Assembly (NCBI GenBank): GCA_963555925.1
Contig: CAUVXJ010000049.1
Span: forward strand, 47,735-111,734
Source: Protofrankia sp963555925
Lineage (GTDB): Bacteria > Actinomycetota > Actinomycetes > Frankiales > Frankiaceae
DNA: 64,000 bases
Direction of reading: 5' to 3'
Below the pieces are notes generated by a model. The model saw only the letters and a program-made list of their open reading frames with translations. It was not told where the DNA came from and made no database searches. Shown in pieces: positions 16,652-25,545 of the stretch. Position 1 is the first letter of the stretch, and every line of letters begins with the position of its first letter. Position numbers and translations under genes: made by a program.

Positions 16652-16987
16652 CTACAGGCCGTGTAGTTCCTCCACGCGGCGTACACCACGTTTGGCTACC
16701 ACGACCGGGCCGGTCACGCGTAGTTGGCAGGCAAGTCGTATTCGTTCGTCCGCCGCCGAACCGATCGAGGCCAGCCCCTCCCGCTCAAGGTCGCCGATCG
16801 GGCCGCAGTGCTCCGCACCGTCGCTGACTCGTAGGACACAGGTGCGACACGTGCCGAGGCCACCGCAACTGGTCGGCCACCAGTATTCGCACCGGCGAGC
16901 GGCGGCGAAGACGGTCTCGGTCTCGGCTACCGCCAGCACGATGCCGGACGGCGTGACCGTCACCTGTGCGGTCAGCGTGACATCCAC
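16652..16987 (-). CDS. 2Fe-2S ferredoxin
   Basis: A 111-residue adrenodoxin-like ferredoxin. Ligands are CGGLGTCRTC (C-x5-C-x2-C) near residues 42-51 and a fourth Cys in LACQLRV near residue 88. GTG 16987 overlaps the end of the Rieske oxygenase gene by 16 nt, which fits translational coupling. It should pass electrons to the Rieske centre of that oxygenase. No ferredoxin reductase gene is seen nearby, so the reductase must come from elsewhere. Confidence 0.85.
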   Translation of the reverse strand: MDVTLTAQVTVTPSGIVLAVAETETVFAAARRCEYWWPTSCGGLGTCRTCVLRVSDGAEHCGPIGDLEREGLASIGSAADERIRLACQLRVTGPVVVAKRGVRRVEELHGL

Positions 16988-18375
16988 ATGTCGAGCAGAT
17001 AGTGGAAATGCCGGATGCGGCTTTCCTGATAGCTCGCGAGGGTGATACCGGGCTTGCGCGTCGTCTTCAGGCCCTGCTGCACGAACGGTAGGTTGGCGAT
17101 GTCCTGGTCGAAGACCGGACCCAGCAGGCCGAGTTCGGGAACGTCGGCCATGTCCACGTCCTCCGGTACCCATCGGATTTTCGCCGGGGCGGGGCGCGGG
17201 GTGCCCTTGGGCCATCCGGACAGGAAGAAGATTTCGGAGATGCAGCGGTCGGGGTCGTTACCGTAGGGCCGGAACCGGTAAATGATGTTCGATTTCTTTC
17301 CGGCCCAGGGGTGGAAGTTCGGAAAGAGAATGTAGTTGATCGCGTCCAACAGTTCGCTGTCGGTGATTTCCGCGTAGTTCTCGCCGGACAGCGCGTTCAG
17401 TTGGTTGCGCATCTGGTCGGCGAGCACCGCTCGGGCCGTGCTGCCGGCTGGGATCTCCGGCAGCTTGTCGCCGGACGGCGTGAGGTCCCGCCCCTGGGTC
17501 GAGGCGTAGAAACCGCGCGAGAAGTAGAAGCTCTCCAGGACCTCCTCCTCGGTGACGCTGCCCGCCAGGTGCGGGCTGGGCACACCCTGCGGAGTGATCG
17601 TGCGGTCCCAGTTGGTGCCGGCGACGACGTCATACTGCGAGTTGGCATCGCCCATCCAGGCCAACAGCTGCGGATGGGTGCTGATCACATGAAAGGCCTC
17701 CATGAAGGCCTCCTGCCCGATCTTCCAGTTGCAGGGCAGGATCTTCGCAATGTGCAACGAGGTGTACCGGTCGTCAAGCGGCCAGCGGGTGAAATGGTCC
17801 GGCAGGTCACCGGCGAAGGTCTCGAACGGCTCGCAGTCGGGATCCATGTTGATGAAAACGAAGCCCCCCCAGGTGGCGACCTTCGCCTCCGGAAGGTTGA
17901 ACGTCGCCGGGTCGACATGGGGGAAGTCCCAGGCACACGGGATGCTCTTGAGAGTGCCGTTGATGTTCCAGGTGAAACCGTGGAACGGGCAGCGGAACTC
18001 TGGCACGTGCCCGCCTGCGGTGCGCAGCTTGCGCCCGCGGTGCAGGCAGGCGTTCACGAAGGCCCGGATCTCGGTCGGGGTGGTCCGCACGATCAGCAGC
18101 GAGTCGTCGGCTATCTCGTAGATCTCGTGATCACCGACCTCGGGGATGGCCTCCTCGCGGCAGGCGAACTGCCAGACCCGCCGCCAGAGCTTCTCGACCT
18201 CCATGCGGTGCCAGGCGGGTGAGATGTAGCGCTCGACGTCGATGTCGTCGTCGCCGAGGTACTCGTTGACGCTCACCCGCAGGACGTCGGGTACGGGCCG
18301 GGTGTCCGCGGCGAGGTAGTCCTGCGCGGAGGGACCGGGGCAACGGGCACGGGTGTCGGGCTCCTGCGTGACCAT
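16972..18375 (-). CDS. Rieske non-haem iron oxygenase, alpha subunit
   Basis: A 467-residue aromatic-ring-hydroxylating oxygenase alpha subunit. The Rieske ligands are C110, H112, C129 and H132 (CLH... CPFH). The mononuclear iron site shows EAFHVISTH with H229 and H234. ATG 18375 follows GGGAGG. No small beta subunit gene is adjacent, so it is probably an alpha-only type such as those acting on aromatic acids, steroids or N- and O-methyl groups. The ferredoxin directly downstream is its likely electron donor. Substrate unknown. Confidence 0.92.
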   Translation of the reverse strand: MVTQEPDTRARCPGPSAQDYLAADTRPVPDVLRVSVNEYLGDDDIDVERYISPAWHRMEVEKLWRRVWQFACREEAIPEVGDHEIYEIADDSLLIVRTTPTEIRAFVNACLHRGRKLRTAGGHVPEFRCPFHGFTWNINGTLKSIPCAWDFPHVDPATFNLPEAKVATWGGFVFINMDPDCEPFETFAGDLPDHFTRWPLDDRYTSLHIAKILPCNWKIGQEAFMEAFHVISTHPQLLAWMGDANSQYDVVAGTNWDRTITPQGVPSPHLAGSVTEEEVLESFYFSRGFYASTQGRDLTPSGDKLPEIPAGSTARAVLADQMRNQLNALSGENYAEITDSELLDAINYILFPNFHPWAGKKSNIIYRFRPYGNDPDRCISEIFFLSGWPKGTPRPAPAKIRWVPEDVDMADVPELGLLGPVFDQDIANLPFVQQGLKTTRKPGITLASYQESRIRHFHYLLDMWMSR

Positions 18376-18455
18376 GGTGCCTCCCGAAGTTTCTGGTGTC
18401 TGGCTATAGTAACCGGCCGTCAGGCGTGACGGGTGAAGTCGCGGTGTCCGCGGTG

Positions 18456-18509
18456 CAACCTCGGCTTGCCTACCAACCTCGGCTTGACTACCAACCTCGA
18501 CCGTGACTA
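18456..18509 (-). repeat. Tandem 18-bp repeat carrying TAG stop codons
   Basis: Three units of about 18 bp run from the stop of the PEP-swivel gene into the intergenic space. On the minus strand each starts GTAG and ends GAGGTTG, so the stop codon itself is contained in the repeat unit. Confidence 0.7.
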
Positions 18510-20228
18510 CAGCGCCAGGACCGTCACGGTGCCGGTTGAACCGTCGACCTCCAGCAGCGTCCCGGTGGGGATGCGCCGGCTCGCCGCCGGTACGCCCGCC
18601 GCGCACGGGATGCCGAGTTCGCGGCTGACGATCATCGCGTGGCTGCCCATCGCGCCGACGTCGACGACGGCGCCCGCCGAGACCATGAACAGCGGTGTCC
18701 ACGACGGGTCGGTCTGCGGGGCTACCAGAATCTCGCCGGGTGCCAGGTCGCCGGCCGCGTCGATGGCGGTCACGACCCGCGCCCGGCCCCGGGCCACGCC
18801 CGCGGCCGCACCGACACCGCGCAGTACCTCACCCGGTTTGACGGGACTGATCTCGGCGTCGACGCGTCGTCCCAGCGATGCGATGGGCGGCAGGGGCCTG
18901 GTGCCGTCGATGAACACCGGTAGGTCGAGGCCGAACAGCCCCCGCCATTCCCGCTCCCGGTCGGCGAGGGTCGCGCTCAGCGAGTCCGGGTCCAGGGCGA
19001 GCGTTTCCAGTTCGGCGTCGGTCGCCATGAAGATCTGTCCGGGGTGGTCGAGATGACCGTGCTCGTGCAGGCGCCTACCGAGCTCCACCAGCGGCATCCG
19101 CGCCTCGTGCAGGATCTTGATGCAGGTGGTCTTCGCGCGTTCCCGCCAGGCACCGAAGCGGCGCGCCGAGGCGAGCGCGCCGTGGCAGGTGGCCTGCGCG
19201 GTGGCGTCCCCGCCGAGGCGAGCGAGCGCCTGCGTGAGCGCGGCCTCGGTGTCCACGGCCTGGCTGCGCGCGCGCAGGACCGGGGATGCGTCGTCGTCGA
19301 GGTGGCGCAGCCGGTCGAGCAGCGCCAGCGGCAGCTCGGGCCTGGTCTCCCAGGTTTGCGAGCCCAGGTCCCACTCGTTGGGGCCGCGGTAGCCGAAGTC
19401 CCGCAGGAAGGCCGCGAACCCTGCGTGGAACGCGGGATGGACGTCGGCCAGGCGTGTGACCAGGCCGTTCACCCCACCGTCGAACGCGGCTGCGAGCCCC
19501 GCGTCGCCGCGGATGATCCGGGAGAGGTCCCAGAGCGCGAAGGAGGGGGCGGCCGAGTCGACGTCCCCGGCCTTGCCGATGAGCCGGACTACGAGGGCGG
19601 TGTCGCCGCCGAGGAGCTGGCCGAGCACGCCCGGACCGACCGCGCTGCTGTTTGAGGCGATCACCTCGCCGCGCCACGCCAGCCGTTCCAGCGACAGCAC
19701 CGACCGGGCTCTGGCAACCAGGGCCAGCGCGCTCATCGTCGCCAGGTTGGGACGCTGCTCCCGTAGCGTGTCAGCGATCGCGCGATCCTCGTCGAGCTCC
19801 GGGAACGTCGTCGTCGACAGCACCCACCCCGCCCGCGCCGCGATGGCCGCGGACCGTTCCTCATTGACGTCGTCCGGTCGGATGACGTGCGCCGGCGGCT
19901 CACCGCCGCCCGCGAACCACATGGCGTCCACCGCGTCGGTGCTGATCCCGGAACGGATACCGGTCAGCCGTGGCAACGTCATGTTGACGTACAGGTGGCC
20001 GTAGAAGAAGGCCGCGTTCGGGGAGACGTCGACCGACTGCTCGGCCAGGGTGAACGCCCCGAAGGCGGCCACACCCGTGTCCCAGCCGGGAAGGATGAAC
20101 GGGATCCAGCCAAGGCTTGCGCCCAGCGGCGTGATCGGATCCGCCAACACGTCGTTGGCGTTGAGCCGAGTGTAGATCGGAAAGCGCTGGCTCGGCTGTG
20201 TGTCGATGATCCACTGCTGGCTGGTCAT
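18507..20228 (-). CDS. PEP-utilising enzyme with C-terminal phosphohistidine swivel domain (paralogue)
   Basis: This 573-residue paralogue of the 2543-4288 product has the same start (short acidic/aromatic lead, then ITPLGASLGW) and the same end: GEILVAPQTDPSWTPLF followed by GAMGSHAMIVSRELGIPC with the swivel His. ATG 20228 is preceded by AGGAG. The middle (about 100-470) is helical and carries no recognisable ATP-grasp or PEP-binding domain. It lies 130 bp upstream of the Rieske oxygenase on the same strand. It may be one half of a two-component phosphotransferase acting on a pathway substrate, but this is inference. Confidence 0.75.
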   Translation of the reverse strand: MTSQQWIIDTQPSQRFPIYTRLNANDVLADPITPLGASLGWIPFILPGWDTGVAAFGAFTLAEQSVDVSPNAAFFYGHLYVNMTLPRLTGIRSGISTDAVDAMWFAGGGEPPAHVIRPDDVNEERSAAIAARAGWVLSTTTFPELDEDRAIADTLREQRPNLATMSALALVARARSVLSLERLAWRGEVIASNSSAVGPGVLGQLLGGDTALVVRLIGKAGDVDSAAPSFALWDLSRIIRGDAGLAAAFDGGVNGLVTRLADVHPAFHAGFAAFLRDFGYRGPNEWDLGSQTWETRPELPLALLDRLRHLDDDASPVLRARSQAVDTEAALTQALARLGGDATAQATCHGALASARRFGAWRERAKTTCIKILHEARMPLVELGRRLHEHGHLDHPGQIFMATDAELETLALDPDSLSATLADREREWRGLFGLDLPVFIDGTRPLPPIASLGRRVDAEISPVKPGEVLRGVGAAAGVARGRARVVTAIDAAGDLAPGEILVAPQTDPSWTPLFMVSAGAVVDVGAMGSHAMIVSRELGIPCAAGVPAASRRIPTGTLLEVDGSTGTVTVLAL

Positions 20229-20420
20229 GCGTCCCGCTCCTCCTGGTCCGTCCGACATGGACCGACGTTGGCTGGTGTATCTGTGACGTGCAACACTCCT
20301 ACGGTAGAAACTGTAGTGCAAGCAAACTAAGTGGCTGATGTTTCGGTTCGCAGGTCCCCAGGTTCGTGATCATGGTTCTGTTTGCGCGCCTGTCGACCTC
20401 ACGCGCTCCCAGGAGGACGT
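20229..20420. promoter_or_regulatory. Divergent promoter region with possible H-family relic
   Basis: This 192-bp region separates the divergent PEP-swivel and SDR genes. It contains an AT-richer patch with CTACGGTAGAAACTGTAG (about 20298-20315). Around 20360-20386 there is GATCATGGTTCTGTTTGCGC, which matches the loop and right arm of hairpin family H, though the left arm is degraded. Bidirectional control is likely. Confidence 0.4.
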
Positions 20421-21197
20421 ATGCAGCTTGAAGGCAAGGTCGCGGCCATCACGGGAGGGACGGCGGGTATCGGCCGCGCCATCGCCGAGGCGTTCCTCGC
20501 GCAGGGGGCGTCCGTCGCGATCAACGGTCGGTCCGTGGACAAGGGGGAGAAGACGCTGGCGGCACTCGGGGCCGGCACCCGGGCGATCTTCCGCGCTGGT
20601 GACGTCACCCAGCAGGCCGAGGTCGAGGGCTTCATCGACGCGACCATCGAACACTTCGGACGTGTCGACATCCTGGTCAACAACGCCGGTGGAGCCAGCG
20701 GCCTTCAGCCGACCGTCCTGCTCAGTGACGAGACGTGGGACCTCACGATGAAGTGGAACCTGTACTCGACCTTCTGGGCCACCCGGCGCGCCCTGCCTGC
20801 GATGATCGAACGCAAGTGGGGGCGGATCATCAACATCTCCTCGGTGGAGGGCAAGCACGGCAAGCCCGTCCTGACCCCCTATGTGGCCGCCAAGCACGCC
20901 ATCAACGGCATGACGAAGTCGATCGCCCGTGAGGTCGGAACCGACGGGGTCACCGTCAACTCGATCTGTCCGGGTCTGATCATCACAGACGTCGTGAAGG
21001 AGAACGGGCCGGCCACGGCGGCGGCCATGGGGATCACCTTCGACGAGATGGTCGAGCTGTTCGCCAAGGAGTCCTCGATCAAGCGGCCCAACACGGTCGA
21101 GGAGGTCGCGGCTATGGCGGTGTTGCTCGCCTCGCCCGCGGGCGCGGGTATCACCGGCGCGCTGCTCAGCGTCGACGGCGGCACCGCCTCCTACTGA
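20421..21197 (+). CDS. SDR family oxidoreductase
   Basis: A 258-residue classical SDR. TGGTAGIG is near residues 11-18, NNAG near residue 89, and Ser plus YVAAK near residues 141-158; the end VDGGTASY is typical. ATG 20421 is preceded by AGGAGG (20411-20416). It faces the PEP-swivel/Rieske unit across a shared promoter region and probably serves the same pathway. Confidence 0.9.
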   Translation: MQLEGKVAAITGGTAGIGRAIAEAFLAQGASVAINGRSVDKGEKTLAALGAGTRAIFRAGDVTQQAEVEGFIDATIEHFGRVDILVNNAGGASGLQPTVLLSDETWDLTMKWNLYSTFWATRRALPAMIERKWGRIINISSVEGKHGKPVLTPYVAAKHAINGMTKSIAREVGTDGVTVNSICPGLIITDVVKENGPATAAAMGITFDEMVELFAKESSIKRPNTVEEVAAMAVLLASPAGAGITGALLSVDGGTASY

Positions 21198-21274
21198 CGA
21201 TCGCCGGCCCTGTCGCCACGTTTCGTCACGGCCGGTGGTCGATGAGGATCGGTTCCTCGGTGACGGTGATGGTG

Positions 21275-21317
21275 TCTCCCGGTTGGACGGCGGTTGTACT
21301 GCCGTCCAACCGGGAGA
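21275..21317. terminator. Bidirectional terminator-like hairpin
   Basis: Perfect 17-bp inverted arms TCTCCCGGTTGGACGGC (21275-21291) and its complement (21301-21317) enclose a 9-nt loop. It lies between the 3' ends of the convergent SDR and EfeB genes. No T-run is present, which is common for actinobacterial terminators. Confidence 0.7.
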
Positions 21318-21332
21318 TCGTCTCGACGCCGC

Positions 21333-22718
21333 TCAGGCGAGCAGGGTGCGGCCGAGGTGGTCGGCGGAGTCCCGGGCGCCGGGGAGGATGAAGAAGTAGC
21401 CGCCGCCGGTGGGGCTGATGTAGTCGACCAGCGGCTCGTCGATGAGCCTGGTCTGGGTGGCCTCGAACTGGCGGGCGATGTCCTGCTGGTAGCAGCAGAA
21501 GACCAGACCCATGTCGAGGTTGCCGTTGGCGTCGATGCCCCGGTCGTAGTTGTAGCCACGGCGCAGGATGCGGGACCCCGCGGTCTGCGCCGTGCGGGGG
21601 TTGGACAACCGGATGTGCGCGTCGAGAGGAATGATCTTACCGTCGGTGTCACCGGCGTAGTCCGGGATGTCACGTTCGGCCGTACCGTCCAGCGGGGCGC
21701 CGGTGTCCCGCCGCCGGCCGATCATCATCTCCTGTTCGTTGAGAGAGACCCGGTCCCAGAACTCCACCAGCATGCGGATGACGCGGATGACCTGGTAGGA
21801 GCCGCCCGCGGTCCAGGCGGGCTCGTCGCCGCCGGGTACCCAGACCAGCCGGTCCATCTCGGCGGCGCTGGTCACGTCCGGGTTGGCGGTACCGTCTTTG
21901 AAACCGAGCAGGTTGCGCTGTGCTCCCGACGGCCGGGGTGGGTTCTGGAAGCCGTCGACGCGCCAGCGCAGCTGCATGCCGCCACGGGTGTGACGGGCGA
22001 TGTCACGCAGCGCGTGCAGCACGGTGTCGCGGCTGTGCGCGCACAGCTGCAGGCTGAGGTCGCCGTGGCACTGCGTCGCGTCGAGGTTGTCGTTGGGGAA
22101 CGTACGCATCGGTGTCAGGTGGAGCGGCCGTCGGTCGGCCAGCCCGAACCGGCCGTCGAACAGCGACGCGCCGACCCCGACGGTGACGGTCAGCGAATCG
22201 GAGGGCACGGTGGGCCCGACGATGCCGCTGTCCGACGGTGGGGCGGTGCTGCCGAGGTCGACCGGGACACCGCCGGCGGTCAGGAACCGCGCCCGCTCGG
22301 TGATGGTCCGCAGCAGCTCGGCCAGGCCGGCGCGGTCCGGCGCGATCACGTCGAAGGATGCGAACATCGCCGCCGTGGGTGGCGGTGTGACGATCCCGGC
22401 CTGATGGGTCCCGTGAAAGGGGACCCTCGTGTCCGAGCTCGTGTCGGTGGTGTCGCCTTCGCCGGTGGTGGCCAGCGCCACCCCGCCGGCACCGACACCG
22501 GCGCCGACGGCTGCACCCGCGGCCAGCGCGCCGGCGAGAAACGACCGGCGCCCGAGCGCAACGCCGGGGAGTCCGGCGCGGCGCCGGGGTGCCGGGCAGC
22601 TGGACGTGACGGTCGGGTCTGCCTGCTGCCGTGGCAGCGACGGCTCGGATGCTTCGGTCATCGGTGGCTGCTCCGGGAGGTCGACGGGGTCGCGGGCGGG
22701 AATGCCGGGCTCGCTCAT
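21333..22718 (-). CDS. efeB: EfeB-type Dyp peroxidase (deferrochelatase), Tat-exported
   Basis: A 461-residue Dyp-type haem peroxidase. A twin-arginine signal (RRSFLAG plus an Ala/Gly-rich core) starts near residue 57. The family motif GFKDGTANP with the catalytic Asp lies near residue 270, and the proximal haem His region follows near residues 365-380. EfeB acts outside the membrane in the EfeUOB iron system, in haem iron release or ferrous iron oxidation. Its ATG overlaps the stop of the EfeU-EfeO gene (ATGA). Confidence 0.92.
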   Translation of the reverse strand: MSEPGIPARDPVDLPEQPPMTEASEPSLPRQQADPTVTSSCPAPRRRAGLPGVALGRRSFLAGALAAGAAVGAGVGAGGVALATTGEGDTTDTSSDTRVPFHGTHQAGIVTPPPTAAMFASFDVIAPDRAGLAELLRTITERARFLTAGGVPVDLGSTAPPSDSGIVGPTVPSDSLTVTVGVGASLFDGRFGLADRRPLHLTPMRTFPNDNLDATQCHGDLSLQLCAHSRDTVLHALRDIARHTRGGMQLRWRVDGFQNPPRPSGAQRNLLGFKDGTANPDVTSAAEMDRLVWVPGGDEPAWTAGGSYQVIRVIRMLVEFWDRVSLNEQEMMIGRRRDTGAPLDGTAERDIPDYAGDTDGKIIPLDAHIRLSNPRTAQTAGSRILRRGYNYDRGIDANGNLDMGLVFCCYQQDIARQFEATQTRLIDEPLVDYISPTGGGYFFILPGARDSADHLGRTLLA

Positions 22719-24805
22719 CCGGTGTTCCTGATTTCGAGGACGTCGGGGATGGGCGCGAGGGTCTCCAGCAGCGCACCGAGGCTGCCGTTGAGGCGCTGCC
22801 GGTCAGCGAGGGGGAGACGGTCCGGGGCGATCCAGGTTCCGGCCGGGTCGGCGGTCTGGCGCAGGAGCGTCCCGAATGCGTCGAGCTGGCGTTGCGAGGC
22901 AGCCAAGGTCGCCGGCGCCCGGGTCGTCAGCAACGGCGCAATGATGGTCAACAGCTCGCGGGTACCGTCCACGTTCGCCGCCGCGGTCGCCAGCGCCGTG
23001 CCGCTGCCCTGGTCCGCGGACCCGGTGAGCTGGAACTCGATGGTGTTCTCAAGAATCTCGTGGGTGCGCAGGGCCAGGTCGTTGGAATCGAACTCCTGGG
23101 TGGGGAATGCCTTGGCGAGCTCGGCGACGGAATCGGCGAGCGTCGCCACCGGTGCTTTCAACGAGTCCACCGACTCGCCGTGCCACAGCCCGTACTCGAC
23201 CCGGTGGAAGCCGGCGAAGTCCGGGTCGCCGACGCCGCCTGGCAGACCGGCGGGCCGTCCGTTGATCGACGCGTCGAAGTCGCCGAATGTGCCGTAGGCG
23301 GCGCCGAGGCGTTCGTAGTCGAGATGAGCTGTCAGCCAGTCGCGACGGGCTGCGTCGAGGTCGCCGGCCTCGACGTCCGCCCGCAGCGTGTCGGTGTCAC
23401 GTGCCAGCGTGGCCAGCCCCGCGCTGACGAAGGCCCGGTAGGCGTCCACCGGCGCGCTCATGGTCTCGTCCGTCACCGGAATGATCGCCAGGCCGCCGTC
23501 GCCCGACCCGGCCACCCGCCGGCTCGCCGAGACGACGGGATCTCCACCATCGGGCAGGCATTGCCAGGCGTAGGTACCGCCGCCGATGGTAGCCGACAGC
23601 GGCCGGCTGGTGCCCGGCGCGAGCAGTTCGATCTCGGCGTGGATCGCTCCGCTCGCCGGCTCGATGAGGCGGACCTCCATGGCTTTCGCGCCGGTGTTGC
23701 GAACGGTGAAGGTCACCCGGCCCGGTTGCGGCGCGTCCCAGGCTGTGACGCAGGAACCGGACGTCGCCTCGATCATCGTGTCACCGCTGCCGGCGGCCGG
23801 GCCGAGCGCCAGGATGGCGGCGCCGGCGGCGACGGCGGGTACGGCGATCATGGTCACCGGAAGCACCCAGCGCGGCACCCGCCGCGCACCACCCGGCGCT
23901 GAGGTCGGCTCCGGCGCTGCTTCGGCCGGGGCCGGCTGCTTGGGAACCTCGGCGGCGGGCAGGGCCGCGGGCGCGTCGGCGGGTGCCGGACGCGGGGGGC
24001 GGATACCCCGGACGAACAGGGCCATCACCGGGATCAGATAGGCGAGGTAGCCGACGAGTTGGAGCACGGTCATCCGGGTTGTGATGTTGAAGATGCCCTC
24101 GACGAGCCGGGCGTACCACGAGCTCGGGTCGACGCTGGTGCCGAGGTCGAACGCGGTCGTGCCGATGCCGGGCAGGATGGTGCTCTCCTGCAGATCACGC
24201 AGGCCGTACCCGGTCACACCGGACGCGATCACAATCAGCCCGATGCCGGTGAACGTGAAGAAACGGGTCAGATTGATCTTCACGGCCCGGCGATACATAC
24301 CGACGCACAACGCAGCGGCGAGTGTGAGCCCGGCTGCGGCCCCGACCAGCGGACCGACCGATTCGCCTGCGCCGCGGGTGGTCGTCCAGACGAACAGGGA
24401 GGTCTCCAGACCCTCCCGGGCCACCGCGAGGAACGCGGTGAGGACCAGGATCCCGGGGCCGAGCGTCAACGCGGCCGTGACCTTCCCGCTGAGCTCACCG
24501 GACAGCGCTCGTGCCGACCGCCGCATCCAGAAGATCATTATGGTGACGAACCCGACGGCGATCAGGCTCAGGATGCCGCTGAACCCTTCCTGCGCTTTGG
24601 TCGACATCGAGGCGGCGGCGAAGGTCAGGACCGCGCCGAAGCTCACCGAGAGCGCCGCCGCAGCCAGTACCCCCGTCCAAACCTGGGGGAGGCGCTCGCG
24701 TTGGTCGGCGCGAACAAGCGTGGCGACCAGGATCGAGACGATCAGACCTGCTTCGAGACCCTCGCGTAGCCCGATGAGCAGGTTCGGGACAACGTCGCTC
24801 CACAC
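22715..24805 (-). CDS. EfeU-EfeO fusion: FTR1 iron permease with cupredoxin and imelysin-like domains
   Basis: A 696-residue protein. Residues 1-270 are an FTR1/EfeU permease with about seven spans and two REGLE motifs (LREGLEAGL near residue 12, AREGLETSL near residue 150). A Pro/Ala-rich linker and another span (about 325-350) follow. Next comes a cupredoxin-like EfeO N-domain (about 365-430) and a helical M75/imelysin-like domain with GFHRVEYGLW near residue 545. EfeU and EfeO are separate in most bacteria. GTG 24805 is preceded by GGAGG at 8 nt. A DtxR/IdeR-like box lies 52-70 bp upstream. Confidence 0.9.
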   Translation of the reverse strand: MWSDVVPNLLIGLREGLEAGLIVSILVATLVRADQRERLPQVWTGVLAAAALSVSFGAVLTFAAASMSTKAQEGFSGILSLIAVGFVTIMIFWMRRSARALSGELSGKVTAALTLGPGILVLTAFLAVAREGLETSLFVWTTTRGAGESVGPLVGAAAGLTLAAALCVGMYRRAVKINLTRFFTFTGIGLIVIASGVTGYGLRDLQESTILPGIGTTAFDLGTSVDPSSWYARLVEGIFNITTRMTVLQLVGYLAYLIPVMALFVRGIRPPRPAPADAPAALPAAEVPKQPAPAEAAPEPTSAPGGARRVPRWVLPVTMIAVPAVAAGAAILALGPAAGSGDTMIEATSGSCVTAWDAPQPGRVTFTVRNTGAKAMEVRLIEPASGAIHAEIELLAPGTSRPLSATIGGGTYAWQCLPDGGDPVVSASRRVAGSGDGGLAIIPVTDETMSAPVDAYRAFVSAGLATLARDTDTLRADVEAGDLDAARRDWLTAHLDYERLGAAYGTFGDFDASINGRPAGLPGGVGDPDFAGFHRVEYGLWHGESVDSLKAPVATLADSVAELAKAFPTQEFDSNDLALRTHEILENTIEFQLTGSADQGSGTALATAAANVDGTRELLTIIAPLLTTRAPATLAASQRQLDAFGTLLRQTADPAGTWIAPDRLPLADRQRLNGSLGALLETLAPIPDVLEIRNTG

Positions 24806-24856
24806 GTCCGGTACCTCCGTGATCGCCAGTATTAGTTTAGGGAAGGTATCAGAAGT

Positions 24857-24875
24857 ATAAGTAAACTTCACCTAA
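24857..24875 (-). promoter_or_regulatory. DtxR/IdeR-like iron box before efeUOB
   Basis: On the minus strand, TTAGGTGAAGTTTACTTAT matches the actinobacterial IdeR/DtxR consensus (TTAGGTTAGGCTAACCTAA) at 13 of 19 positions, with the first six bases exact. It lies just before the efeU-efeO gene, where iron-dependent repression would be expected. Confidence 0.6.
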
Positions 24876-24893
24876 TTTACTGATAGTAAAAGA

Positions 24894-25520
24894 TCATGCC
24901 TGGACGGTGAGGAAGCCGATGAGGGTGGCAATCCACCAACCGGCCTGCGAAACCGCGGCGCTGATCCCCGCCCGTACGAGCAGTAGTCGGCCGGGGCGCG
25001 TGGACCGCACCAGCCGCTGGTGGACCGACCAGACGTGCAGGCCGTTGAAGGCGATGACGAGTACCAGCAGAAGTTTCACCCGAGTGAGGGGTGCGGACAG
25101 GTCGGGATGCAGGAGGACGCCGCTGAGGATGAGGCCGGCCAGGCCGCCCCAGATCGCCAGGTGTAGGCCGCTCGCCACGGCGAGGACTTCGCCGAGCCGG
25201 CGCCGGCCGAGAAGCCACAGCAGCCCGAAAAAGTCGATCGCAAGGACCGAGCCGAAGCCGACCACGAGTGAGGCCAGGTGACCGAAGAGTGCCACCGCGT
25301 GCAGAGTCGGGTCCGCTTGGAGGTGGGTCGCGGTCCACACCGCCGCTGCCCAGCCTGCGGCGACCACGCCACCAGCTCCGAACAGCGCCCACGTCGGCAG
25401 GTTCCGACCGGTGTCGCCGGACATCGTGATGATGACTGCCGGGACGGATCGCCGCGGGTCCGCTTGCTCGCTGTTCGGCTGGATTGGCGTCAGCTCGGGG
25501 AACGGGGCACGCCAGGACAC
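24894..25520 (-). CDS. Multi-span membrane protein upstream of efeUOB
   Basis: A 208-residue protein with about five hydrophobic spans and several His residues in or near the membrane (LHAVALFGHLASL, SGLHLAIWGG, NGLHVWSVHQ), compatible with haem or metal binding. No named family is recognised with confidence; a CopD- or DUF2214-like membrane protein is possible. GTG 25520 is chosen because AGGAG lies 5 nt upstream. It lies 88 bp upstream of efeU-efeO on the same strand, so a link to iron is plausible but not shown. Confidence 0.6.
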   Translation of the reverse strand: MSWRAPFPELTPIQPNSEQADPRRSVPAVIITMSGDTGRNLPTWALFGAGGVVAAGWAAAVWTATHLQADPTLHAVALFGHLASLVVGFGSVLAIDFFGLLWLLGRRRLGEVLAVASGLHLAIWGGLAGLILSGVLLHPDLSAPLTRVKLLLVLVIAFNGLHVWSVHQRLVRSTRPGRLLLVRAGISAAVSQAGWWIATLIGFLTVQA

Positions 25521-25545
25521 AGGTTCTCCTTTGATGCGGGACAAG

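Noticed and set aside
24059..24860. Plus-strand open frames opposite the EfeU part
   Set aside because: The minus strand has clear REGLE motifs and membrane spans. The plus frames are antisense shadows.
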